From Hyphochytrium catenoides (taxonomy: Eukaryota > Sar > Hyphochytriomycetes > Hyphochytriales > Hyphochytriaceae): 64,000 bases of DNA. Each line of letters opens with the position of its first letter. Position 1 is the stretch's first letter. The stretch is from positions 80,670 to 144,669 of the forward strand of contig FLMG01004137.1 in the NCBI GenBank assembly GCA_900088475.1, given 5' to 3'. Positions 11,301-23,484 of this stretch are shown one piece after another. The notes under the pieces were generated by a model. The model made no database searches. It was given only the letters and a program-made list of their open reading frames with translations, and was not told the origin of the DNA. The translations under genes were made by a program, and so were the position numbers.

Positions 11301-14300
11301 CCGTTCGGTGATATAAAGGCATCTTTGTACTCTCTTATCATGGATTCAGCCTCCGTTTGGTAGTTGATTACGCCAAGTTTAGGGTGCAGTTCTGAACACG
11401 TTAGTTAAGTGAGAACAGTTCTATATGTCGCCTAAGATCAAAAGAAAGGGCACATCAGCCCTACAATGAAGCAAAGTAAGAGCACTTCTACTAACGGAGG
11501 CAAAGGAGAGTCATCGAAGAGAGACCCCTGCTCTCATCTCCAGGACGGCCGTCAAGTGAGCAAGAGGCGAAGAAGAATTTGCTTACCGCCGTTTTTGTTC
11601 AGATCTAGCTTGCCCAAACATGTAGAGTAGCACATGTTGTAAGCAATTACGATGGACGGATAAAGGGATTGAAAGTCCAGGACGACGACAGGGTCGGAGT
11701 AGAAACGGCTCTGAGGTTCGCATACAAGAGGGATGACCTCCATAGCAGCTTGGCCTGCCACCTGGGGGTGGGAAAGTCAAAAGTGGAAGGGCAGTGACGA
11801 AGCAAGAGAAGCAATGAAAGTGCGCTGGGTCAATGGATGATGGTATTTCAAAGGGATAATCAGCTGACATGTTGCAAGAAAAGGCCTCGAAAAGGAAGAA
11901 GGGTACCTGATCTCTCGAAGGAGAAACAAGAATATAGTTCAAGGGTTTGGTAACCCGTAGCATTGTTGCCTCTACTCTGAACTGGGATCCTCTTGTGAGA
12001 ACGGAAAAGAAATCTATGCCATAGAGCCTCGCCGATTCGCTGGACCAATACACATATGGAGTTGCGTGGCACGCGATAGATGAGACCAAGAAGGGAACCT
12101 GCTTGGTGACTATTCGAAAGAACGGGCCAAGATGAAGAATAGGGCTTTATCGGAACACATCAGAGTAAACATTTAAAAGCGAGGGTGGAAGGGCTCCCAA
12201 ACCCAAAGGTTATCGAGCTCTAATACTTACCTCGACCTTCCAATTACGTCTAACTGGTCCAACATCTCAACGTTCAGTCTGGATCTATCAAGAAAGTACT
12301 GAAGGGTTCTCCAGCTGACAGACCCTCCTGCCCTAAACCAGCGGCGCAGAACTGGCCATGAATAGCGAGGAGCTTGTCTCCTGAGAATATGCAAGCAAAG
12401 GTTCTCAAATGTATAGATGTTTAATTTGACCTCGCTGCGGAGAATACGCCACAGGTTCAGGGAAATGCGACCCGTAATCCAGATACCTATGCGTAAGAAA
12501 GAAGATTCGGAGGGAATGAGCAAACAGTGGAATCTGATCTGACAGTGACCTCGTGCAGAGAGCCAACAGAACCTCGCCACATAACTCAAAAGCCGCCTTT
12601 GTGACTGTCCATGTCCCCTCCTTCCTTTACCTGATCCTTGGGTAAGACCCCAGTCGTCGGCGTTATGACGAGCATCAGGGCGCTCCCGCGGTGTTCTTGA
12701 TATGCTCTGAAGGACGTTTACCTGTACTTCTGACGTCGTCAACATCAACGTTCTGTTGACCACCTTAACCTATCTACTTACCTGCAGTTTTTCAGCGCGG
12801 TCAAGAATGTATCCTAATGACGAGCCTTGGAGCTCGAACCCCAAAAGAAAGTCTGGGTCCCAGGACTGCACCAACGAGACAAAAGACTGCAGAAGTTCTT
12901 CCTCTGTTTGGACTTCCTGAAGCTGCACATCTCCTCGTAGTCCGTCTCTCCGCACTCCCCCATTGGAAATGGAAGTAGAGCTCCCCTTAGCTGCAACGGC
13001 CGTTAGTTGCCGTATTATGGGGACACAGTTAAGAATGTACACCCGCAAGGGACCGTACCATCATTCTCTTCAACATCAGATGACGCAACAGGTGGTTGAG
13101 GAGCCCTGTAAACAGTCTTTGGTGCTTTAAAGGGCCCAATGCCTTGATTAAAGCTTTGCGGATCAGCAGAGGGTGGTTGTTGCTTTTTTCGATTGTCCAT
13201 ATGGTGATGAGAGACGAGGATGCCTTGATGCATGGTCAGTCGCTCGCCACCCTCCTCGACAGCAATTGTGTAGCACACGGCCGAAATAGGGTCGAACCTA
13301 ACTGGTAGTGTTAGTGGTGAGCGAAGCTTCTCCGTCAATTTAAGCGCATGCACCGTCCTCCTTTAGCCCAAGGCGGAAGCGAATAGCTCGGTTCGGTCAC
13401 ACTCTCTCACTGCTGTTCACTTTTTTTAGAGTACCTTACAAAGATAACTCTTGCTAGTCCACACGCTTTCGGTGAATTATATTCAAGTTTTATCTCCACT
13501 TCATCGAAAGCTTTTCGGGTAATCTGTCACGACTCCGGAGTACTTGCCTGGGATCTGGGAGTAAGTCTTCCCTCGTATCGCAGTGAATCTCGATTGATAG
13601 AATCGTCACATTCTCTCTACGTAAAGGATCTGATGATGACGATGTGGGTGTCTTCGCCTTGGCAAACCTGAAACTGGCGATTGGTGTCTCCTTCTCATCC
13701 GTGCCTTGGGTTTCGTTGGCAACTGGCAGTGGTGTTGACGGGACGCTTACCTCAGTCCCCAGTATTCCTCTAGAACGGCTGGAATGCGCCTGCAGCGAAT
13801 ACTTAATGGGTGCTTTATTCTCTGAAGGCCAGGCAGCAAGCTCAGTCATACCCTCAAACAACCTTCTGAAGCTCACCTGTAAAACGGTGACTGGGATCAT
13901 CTGCCCAGTGTTGCTGTCCATGGCCATTTCCTGTTGTAGGCCTCCGTCATTCTTGTGAGCGCTGTGCCCAATAAGGCCCTGCGCCTTGACTTTGTATGAC
14001 TTCATTTTCTCTCGGTCGATCCAAAGGCGAACCTAGGGAACAACAAGCTAAGCCATAGCCTCACCACTACGAAGTCTACTTTTGTCATTGTCTCCTCTTC
14101 TTCTCTTTCCTGGTACTTGCCTGGCTAAGCCGAGGTGGGAGCAGATTCGGGCTCCAAATGCGTCCAAACTGATCCCTTTCTAGGCTAGAAATTGGTCTGG
14201 TAAGGGGGATATTGGACCCCTTTCCAATTCGGGACCTTGATATAGCCGAAGGAAGAAGAGAAAGCGTGGTCACCAAAGCATTGAACAACGTCTTCACTTC

Positions 14301-17300
14301 CTCCTTCTCTGCGGCCGCTTCGAACGTTGCAATACTCTCGACTGTATCAAACTCAGAAAGCTCCTCCAGCGCCTCCGACGGAATCTTGAACACGTTGCCC
14401 GCATACTCTCTTGGCTTTCCAGTAGCGTCTCGTGGGTCATTGAAAAAGGGAACCTGATACTGTGAGAAGATGGGTAAATTTGAATATACGCCACCTTTTC
14501 CTCCCCCGCCATCCTGGCATAAGCTCTTTTCACACCAATTCTCTTTGTCGTCTCTGTTTTATGACGCCGCAGGGGACGAAGCCAACAAGGAATTCGAAGC
14601 ACCATGCCATCAGCCCCACCAAAGGAAGTTACGCTTCCCTTGTCAGACAAGTATTGGATAAGGTGTGATAAGCGGGCATGTACTTGCTGCACGACTTACC
14701 TTCACCTCCTGTAGTGGTCCTTCTGAATCTTCAAACAAGTGGAAAGATAGACTGAGGTCTTTCTTGGTAGGCGGAAGGATGGCGAAATGGCTAATGCAAA
14801 GATTGGACCGGTCTAGATCTGTCTTTGCGACAGAGGGTTTCCTTTTGATCTCTTGACTTTGTAACGTTATCACGTCTGGTTCATGGCCCTCCACCGTGGT
14901 TGCGTCATGGCGAAGCTTCTCTTCAGACACTTGATCTTCCAAGCTATTGAGATCTGAATGTGAATTCTGCTTTGAGGTCTCCACCAAACTCACCCGAATA
15001 GTCTGGTTCACGTTCTTAGGCCCTGTCGACCCTTCATGACTGGCCAATACGGACTGCACACCTTGATAGGACGAGAAACTCTTGATCTCCGTTGGGTCCC
15101 GAACACCCTGGGTTAAAGATGGACTCCTGCCGTATTTGCTGTCTTTTTTCAGGTCTTTACTTGTTGCTAGATTTCGACCTTCTTCCGCCCGATCTCTATT
15201 TTCAACTCTCAATCCGTCAACTAACTTCAGTTTTTTTGGTGTAAGCTTGGGTAACAACGGAGAATGGAGGCTCTGGAATAGACTCCTTTTTGCCGTGCGG
15301 GGCCGTTCAGAGGTAGGACGTGGAGGATGAGGGGTTGGAGAAGGTGTCTGAAGAGAGGAAGTTGAAGCAGCAGGGTTACAAGGGAAGGAAGGAGAGGTCA
15401 ACGTATCCCCATCGCTGTGGTGTAAGACCTCAGTAAATGAAGAATTCGGCGAGGACATATGTTCTGTCAGAGAAGTATTCCCATCTGCATCTTCCTCGAC
15501 CTCTATTGGGTCTTCTTCTAACTCGGTTAGCGTTGGAGTCCTTTGCGCAAGCTGGATTCGGAAGGCGGACATCCTCCTTCTGGGAGTGGAGTACAGGCTT
15601 TCCGGTGTCCTTCCGCTGCGCAATTGGCTGCTTGTTCCTTCCACTTTCTCAGGAGTGCTTTCTATTGGCTGCAGGCCAAGCTGCGACAAGACAAGTTTAC
15701 GCTTTGTCTTCCTTAGCTGGTCTTTTCTGGCAGGCGGCCTAGGTGCAGCGGATGAAGTGCTAGAGAGATCACTCATTACGTCAGCCTGTCCATCAGATAG
15801 AGTAGAGGAGGAACTCATTGACTCTACTGCACTCCACCAATTCCTGTCTTCTTCTCCCTCTTGAACTCGCGGCTCCCATGCATTCAGTCGAGGAGTAGAT
15901 GCCTTCAATCGTGGAGTACATGGGGATGTCGTGTCAGCAAGCTTCTTATCATCGACTTCACTGCCATGCGTCGACGAAGCCTCACGCCCCTCCTCAGCCA
16001 TCTTTGCCTCTTCCTCCGCCTGAGACTCAAAATGTTGCTGGGACTCCATGATATCGATGACCTCCTTTGTCCTGAATATATTTCAGTGGCGGCCGGAAGG
16101 TATTAGGTCACACTACCGGAACGAATCAGTCGTTTATATGGTCCTTGGAGTCTCTCTTACATCTCAGCAGATGGATCTCCATCCCCCTGATCGCTAGTAT
16201 CGCTGATGGAGCTACGGCCAGTCTGCGGTTGACCCGGGAAGTCATTTTCTTGAGCTGGAGCGCTGAAAATATCCTTTACGTCCTCCACCTACGCGCCGCG
16301 ATTTAGTCAACTAGTTATTCCTCTAACTTCACATCTTACTCTTCCTTTGCCTCGTTCCTCCTCCCCTTACTACACCTATCGCTACCTCGAACCCAGAGAT
16401 ACCTTATCGCTCTGCGAGAGCTTTTGTAGCTCAAAAGCAACTTGACTTTCTTGGGTATCTCTGGCTGCGGTTGTGCCGGTAGATTGTAAAGCAAGATCTG
16501 AAGGCTGAGAGGCATTGTCTCCTTCACCGTTTTGGAATCCCGCCTTATCCCCGCCAAGCCAGTCGATAATGCTGAGAGCCTCCTCATCCGCCTCAAGGTG
16601 CTGCATAGCCCACAAGATGAGCGCTAAAGAAGCGGGCTGTGATATTAAAGCAAACTAATGGCGTACCTCACTTTCTTGCCTCTGTGTTAGCTGCGAGAAG
16701 TCATTATGATACGCACATATTTGAGATGGCATTATTTCTACGTCCATTCTGGGAGTCAACTTTCCCGCGACAGGGTCCAATGCACTCGAGGGCCGCTTAA
16801 ACAGGTCAAGGAAGGCACGTAAGGAACGGAAACATATGCTATCAATCCGGAGCCAAGGGTACTCCCAGTACAACTTTTATACCTCTCTGTCATTCTTGGC
16901 ACTCAATGACAGGTCGTACTTCCTTGCTAGATTTCCCACGTATTGATGGAGCCTTGCTTTTAGGTCCTTTTCAATCTGCGAATTGCTCAGCCAGTCCAGT
17001 CGTCCACTGGACTCTGATTCGTGTCCCTCACCCTCTGCTACATTTCTACTTTGTTCCTCTGCTGATCCTTCTGTATTAGCTGATCCCAGAATGACCGAGC
17101 TGGGAGTCGACAGAGAGGGCAACTGGGTCGGTAACTGGACTTCCTTTCCTTTCCTGCTTTGCCGACGAAATTCCTCCTGCGCAAAAGTTGGTAGACAAAT
17201 ATATTGAGGAAGGAAAAACTTGATTTGACCAGCTCTTAAGCCCCAACACCTACCTCCCATATCTCTGCCAGACTTTGCACTGATCGAAAACCATTCCAGG

Positions 17301-19241
17301 CCATCGTGGAGTTCTCTGTCCCAGTTCTGTTTCCCTTCATTGCGGTTCTCCACAGTCTCTCTCTACTTTTCGGATTGAGAACGTTCGCAGTTATCGTATC
17401 CAGCTCCAAACTGCAGCACGACTGACGGCTGTACCATGCCGTAGCGGGCACCGCTTGCAAAGCGACCTCAGGACTGCAATATCTTCCTGAGAAGCGAGGG
17501 ACAGCTAGGGAAGAGCTTTGGGCAGGAAAGAGTGCATCGGGACCAAACTGGCTCTCTTGACCCTGAACATGCCCAAGAGCACTAATGTCTTGACTCTCAC
17601 TTTGCCTTGATCTGACCTCTTGTGTCCAGAGCACATCTGCAGTCACTCCTTCAAGCACGCGGTCGGCTTCTTCCTACAAGGAAAGGTCAATATCTTTGAC
17701 AATGAGGCTGCGGAGAGGATAACAGTACAATCTGCAAACGGGAGGTAGATTTTGACTGAAAATAAAGCGGTGGCACCAGACCTGAACCCGCTTCTTTCTT
17801 AGTTCCTCTTCTACTTCTCTATCTCGAACTTTTCTCGTCTCGTCCCAATAGAACCCGCCACTGATAAGATTGACTAAATGACATTCGAGGGACATCAGCA
17901 TTTAAAAGTACATTTGATATGAGCGAGAATGCTCACGTGGAGTGTTTTCTGCGACCCAAACCTTCTCTAGCCTAGACTTGTTTGGAGTTCTTGTCTCTTT
18001 GCAGGCCACATAGGCTTGCTCATCAGGCAGAGGCGGCCTAAACTATAATCAAGCCGCTAAGGATGCAAGGGAGCGACTAACGACAGTCATCTTGCAGAAC
18101 AGCGTGGAAACGAACCTTGAAATGCTTAAGAAAGATGTGGCCCATTCCCGCTAAGTTATAATCCACTAAGATCTATGAGACGCCTTAGTAAGATTCATCG
18201 TCGCGGTATTTCGTGGTGTGAAGAGAGCAGCCAGGAGATAAGTAGAGAGAAAGCTTCAGGGCCGCTCATGAAGTGACGAAATAAGCACCACCATATAATG
18301 TCGATGAAGAAGGGGGAGGGGCACCTGTAACAGATATGGGACGTGCGCTTCAAAGGGCTGAAAACGTTTTCCTAGTACGCATCCCTTCTGAAGCAAGGTA
18401 GATACCGGCTTGACATAGGCGGGGTTGTACAGGCTGATCTTAAGAAATAGAACCTCGTCTGGATGGTATCCATAGAAAGGAACTCCTTTGACTATCGCGA
18501 TCTGACATCACTCAAAGTAAGTTTGTAGCAGGATCACGTGAGGCTTCCCTTCGTGAGCTGTCCCTTCTAGCTCTAAACTGCCTTTATATCTAGGTTATAT
18601 CTTTTGGAGCGAGTTCCATTCCTTACCGACGCTACGTGCTTCTCGCGTCGCCGTCTTTGATTACTGTCATTTCGTCCTTCGGGTGCCAGCGTCGCCGCCA
18701 TCTCTTCCTGAGGGCCGTCCTCGCCGTCATTCGACGAATCCGCCTTCTTCCCTTCCTCACCAGATGTAGGCTGACCAAATATGACGGCAGCATCAATTGC
18801 AGCAGCAAGTTTCGGGATGAGGGCATTCAGTGTCCCAGGCTGATCAAAGTCTGGGTCATCCTCACTCCGAACAAAGAAGTAAGGTAGAGCCTGAAGGTTT
18901 ATTAGACCCCAGCAGGAATAAGAGTGGCAAGACGAGACTGACCCCATGGAGATGGACACAGGTCTTCTGTCCTGCAGGAGTGGAGCCGAAAATTCGTACG
19001 ACTGGATACTTCGCCGTGTCAAAGTGTGGACCAAGACTGCTTCCTAGTGGGTTAGGCGGCATCATATAATAGTCCTTTGGAAGGGAGATGAGCTCTCTGA
19101 GTATTCTGAGTTATTAAGATCTAAGGGTAGCATGCCACTGACCAGGTTGACGATGCGCACTGCTATGAGTGCCTCCTCCGCCGGAGAGAAGTCCTCCGGC
19201 GACAAGGCCTTGGGGGTTGAATTGAAAGGATCAGACTCCAT
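8377..19241 (-). CDS. REV3: DNA polymerase zeta catalytic subunit REV3
   Basis: This is the B-family polymerase that extends from damaged templates in translesion synthesis. It is a spliced gene of about 10.9 kb. Exon 1 (19241-19143) begins [14 protein letters not shown], and the next exon continues DYYMMPPNP then [20 protein letters not shown], the REV3 N-terminal domain, followed by [15 protein letters not shown] and NPAYVKPV (about 18.4 kb). A long Ser/Glu-rich disordered region spans about 14.6-17.9 kb. The inactive exonuclease-like block ([20 protein letters not shown]) is near 12.8 kb. The polymerase core has [20 protein letters not shown] (12.0 kb), [14 protein letters not shown] (11.65 kb), [10 protein letters not shown] (10.54 kb) and [10 protein letters not shown] (10.2 kb). 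The C-terminus keeps both metal sites: CysA (CPLCG..CTKC, 8.85 kb) and CysB (C-x2-C-x10-C-x4-C, 8.45-8.51 kb), the latter known to bind an Fe-S cluster. Not every internal splice site was resolved. Confidence 0.95.
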
Positions 19242-19862
19242 CCCAGAGACACCTATGACTGCGCTACATTGTCAGTTAAATGGAAGACTGGTGAAGTTCC
19301 TCCACTGCCTGGCTTGTCGGATTCTGCTTACAGGGCCATAAAGAAGCTGCCCGGCGGTGCCTGCTGTCGGTGCATAGCAGTACCAGACAACAGATATTCT
19401 TGGCCCAGTCTTCCCCAAAGCGCAGCAAACCTATGAGGAGATACTACTAGAACTTATACTGCAGCCCTCATGATTCGCATATTCGCATACCAAAGGACAT
19501 AGAGATCAAGTATTCAAGAGATGAAGCATTGATAACTAGATGGCGAAGGCGGGAAGGGAGTTATGCAGGCTTCCCGGCAATTTTTATAAGAATCATTCCT
19601 TAGTTCTCTCCCACTGATAACTGTCTTGACCAGAACCCCCTCGCTCGTTTCTGATGAAGGGATCATTTGTGAGACTGAGTGCCGCTTGAATCCTAGGTGA
19701 TGACGGCTGACAGTGAGTTTGATGATCATGTCATTGCATTTCTCCTGAATCCTAGTCATTGTCTATTGCATAGAGGGACTAACCGAGGTTCAAACCCAGA
19801 GTCTTGGTCTTAGAAGCTGATGTTATTGACCCTTGCCCTGCACTTTCGCTCTCTTTCTAGCC
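19242..19862. other. Divergent promoter region of REV3 and NSUN6
   Basis: A 621-bp interval between the two start codons, transcribed outward on both sides. No conserved coding sequence is visible. It is the natural place for a shared bidirectional promoter; no core element stands out. Confidence 0.5.
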
Positions 19863-22068
19863 ATGGATCTACTTTCAACTTCCCTGGCAAAGTTCAAGGC
19901 TGAGTTTGACGTCGAGGTTGAGAGATACTTTGAGTCTTGTTTTGGTCGTGAGAGGTTCCAGCGATTGCGAAGCACTCTGACGATACCTCCGAAGACCACT
20001 TCTGTGCGTGTCAATACTCTTAAGGCAACGAGACAAGAAGCTGTGAGTGATGGTCCTCTCGCTGACAGCAGCTGAATGTGACCAGTTACTCCGTAGATTA
20101 GAGCACTTCAGGTCGCTCTGGACGAGGATAATAGGAGACTTGTTGCATCAGACCGCACCCCCTTTCAAGTCACTGTAGGTTTAGCGCCGGTATACCTGCT
20201 TTGTTAATCTCTATACTACTAGTCTAATGGGCCTGAGATGCTCTAGGAATCCAAGCTTTTCCCTGAGCTCATTACTATATCCTCCAGCCCCTCAAAGGTG
20301 CCATTAGACGAGTCTAGTGAGGGACCCAAAGTAAGCTCTCCCGATTAGTTTGGCTCAAGTCTTATCCAGCTCACCAATCAAGCGTTCATGGGAACACAGG
20401 TTGTGGTAGACCGACTGTGCGGGGAAGCTGTACTTCGAGGTAGTGATATTTTTTGCTGCGGTGTAATCTCCACTACACCAGCCATCGCAGCCGGGGATAG
20501 AGTTCAAGTTTTGGTGGATATTGACGGCGGGTTTACGAGGGGAACCCCGTTCAGTCAGCATCATGGTCGAAAGGTGATCTCTAGTCATTTCTATGAGCGG
20601 TCGCTTTGCTTTTCTCCTTTGTATTCGTTGCACTAACGGAGTCAGTTGGGACGACTGATCACCAACTGCTCGTCCTGTTATCTATAGATATTCATTGGCT
20701 ACGGAATGGCTGCTGTTCCAAGGACTATGATGTTCACACAGCAAAGAGGGGTGGGCATCAAGGTATGAGATACGAAGACCAAGAAGTGTTGTTTCAGGCC
20801 CTTGAAAGCTGACCCACACCGAGACAGGTTACAGAGCGAGTTGTGGCAGATGCCCCTGCTCTAAATGGCATTCTACCTGATCTTATTTATCCGCAGAATC
20901 TACCTTCCTTAATAGCCGTATATGCCCTGGACCCACAGCCGGGAGAGGCAATCATAGATCTGTGTGCCGGTCCGGGTGGCAAAACCTCACACGTTGGCGC
21001 CTTTATGCAAAATCAGGGCCTTCTGGTAAGTAGGTGCCTTGTGCTTAAGATTTGACGTCAAAATAACGCCAACGGTTGATGGTCGCTTAGGTAGCGTGTG
21101 ACAGGAGCCGTAGAAAGGCGGAAGAGATAGCCTCACTGTGCCAAAGGTTTGGGATCACTAACCTCGTGGCCCTAAGTGTTAGTCCTTGGTGTGTTCGTTA
21201 TCGCCCCGTCCATTGTTGAGAGGATTATTTTCGTAGAAGGACTCTCGGAAGCTGGTACTGAGCCGAGACTTTAACGGCGGAATAGCCGTCCAACCTCTGG
21301 AACTGGTTGCAAGGGCGCAACAGCTGTCCTTGAAGCCATCACAAGTGCTAGAGATTGAAGGCTTCTGCGCTGAGACATTTGACCGTGTACTTTTAGACCC
21401 GCCTTGCTCAGCGTTAGGATTAAGGCCTCGGCTCAGCCATCGGGACTTTTCCATGGCAAACATGCAGCAGCTTGTAAGGTGTGGACGAGCGTATTTTCCT
21501 TTCCCAATAACCAAGAGAACTGAGTCACTTCAGTATGCAGAGGAACTTGTTCTGGACCGCTGTGATGCTTCTAAAGCCAGGAGGAATCTTAGTCTACTCT
21601 ACCTGCACATTCAACCCTGGAGAAAACGAAGAGATGGTGAGGTGCAGGATCTTTTTAGAGAAAAAAGAGTGATCCAACAGCTAAATGTGCACTATCCGCT
21701 AGGTTAAAGAAGCCCTCGAACGCTATCCGATAGAGCTGGTTGAGATCACTCCGAAGCTGGCGTTTCATGAAAGGAGCAGCTTCTGCGGCCTGAGTGAGTC
21801 GGAGCTAGGGTAAGATTTATGTGCATTTGGCCCTTTCTCTTCTAGCCCTGAGCTCTCTAGTTCTTGAGTCTTTAATGTCGTAGTCCAAACCACCGTTGAC
21901 CTAACTTCTTTTCTATGCAGGCTCGTCCAGAGATTCGACCCTGACGGGGCGCTGGATTCCATCGGATTCTTCATAGCCAAGTTTCGAAAGTACAGCTCCA
22001 TCAGAGATCCTGAAGCTGTTGAGCGATATCATAAGGGTCGAGCTGCATTGGACCGTGGAGCTGGCTGA
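19863..22068 (+). CDS. NSUN6: NSUN6-type RNA (cytosine-5) methyltransferase with PUA domain
   Basis: The family writes m5C on tRNA acceptor stems (C72) and some mRNAs, using SAM. Eleven exons close in phase: 19863-20042, 20112-20174, 20247-20330, 20400-20573, 20688-20762, 20828-21025, 21091-21177, 21237-21473, 21541-21636, 21703-21809 and 21921-22068, giving 482 residues (human 469). A PUA domain lies at about residues 110-190 ([15 protein letters not shown], the NSUN6 hallmark). The SAM-binding loop is [12 protein letters not shown]. Catalytic and release cysteines are Cys344 (DPPCSALG) and Cys388 ([13 protein letters not shown]). The C-terminus [13 protein letters not shown] is the usual family end. 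The ATG at 19863 was chosen because it opens the conserved N-terminal helix ([13 protein letters not shown]). The gene looks intact. Confidence 0.95.
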
Positions 22069-23484
22069 GGAGTCTGAAAGTTTATGCCCTATATTCCATT
22101 CTGCCGTCGTTCTCTGGAGCGCTATAGAGCTTTATGCATGAATGTCATAGGACACGTATAGAACAAAACTCTAGCAACTATTTTCTTATAACTCTTATAA
22201 AGGTGCTACCCCATAGGGATGGCGCTGGACTCCACGATGCCATCAACGCCTACAACCTCTAAGCATCTGCGGTGGGGAAAGATGCCAGACTTCTGGAGAA
22301 ACGCATCACGATCAGGGAAGCTTCCTTACTCATTTTGAAGAGGAAGATGAGATGAACTAGTTCTCTCAGCAATGTACGACGGGATGTCTTACATAGTAGT
22401 TAATTCATAGTAGACCTAACGTTTCGTCACCATCGAGAGATTGTTGAGTGATATTCAAATATCTTTGTTAAGTGGACATAGGAAGGGCAAGTGCCGCAGC
22501 TCGAACGGACGCCGATTCCTCTACCAGCTATACGCCGCCCTCTTTGGAGGCTCTTTCATGGAGAAGTGGTACAAGAGCTGATGAGAAAGTGTCGCTGATG
22601 TCACATGTCAAGGATCGCCAATCGCAACCTTTCACATGGCGTCCACTAGTTCTACTATTTATTATCCACTACACTACTTAGCTCTTGTATTCCCTAATAC
22701 CGCTAACGCCTATTTTTATTGGAGGATCAAACAAAGCCCGACAGCTCTGGAAAAGAATTGGTTGGTTGTGAATGTGATGTCTTGAGGTGCCAGGTGTTGC
22801 ATACATCAGTCAGAGGTGTGGCGCACGATGGTCTCAGACTCCAGAACGGACTTCCGAACTTCCTGATGAGGGACACTTGCAAGTAGAGGCTCCAGGAATC
22901 CCGTCAGTGAGCACATACAAAGGCAATAACTTGACTAGGCCTGCCGTGCAAATTGGTGTGTGGACCTTGCTTTTATAAAAATACTACGGCAAGGCCCCAC
23001 AGAGCCACGGCGTTGGCTTCTCTCCTTTGCTGCATGAAGAGATGGATGCTTTATCGCTTGACATTTAGTCTTTCTGTTGAATGCTAACACGATACCTACT
23101 TTGTGATGGAGGAAGTGTCATCTCACACCCGCACGTCTAACAAAGAAAAGATTCCTCCTTCTCGTTGATTGCTGTTGGCCATTAATTTTAAGAGTCGATT
23201 GTTAACTTGTTAACGTTCGTGACGTCTCCCCGCCCCTGCCCTAGCAGGGCCAGACAGCAGAGGCTTGCCTCCGTCTAGGTGAGGAATAGTTTCTCTTCTT
23301 CCTTTGTCAAGATGCTGTGATGATGTTGCAAAATAGATGTTAGACTACTGAAGAACATTGTCGACTACCTTACTTGCACCTGAACAGCTCTTTGGCCTTG
23401 CGACCCGTGCGGTATAGCTGCCTTGTCTTCCGCCACCATCTTGCTGCACATTTGCTGCTTTCTGGAGATTCGCCCGTTTTGTTG
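22069..23484. other. Spacer between NSUN6 and the CCDC17-like gene
   Basis: About 1.4 kb separates two convergent genes. Short open frames (near 22472 +, 22787 + and 23374 +) have no recognisable sequence or splice partners. I see no RNA gene or repeat. This is the one long convergent spacer in the window, so an unrecognised small or noncoding gene is possible. Confidence 0.4.

Noticed and set aside
20101-20111. Earlier acceptor (TTAG at 20098-20101) for NSUN6 exon 2
   Set aside because: It puts an in-frame stop into the exon; the AG at 20110-20111 keeps phase and the alignment.
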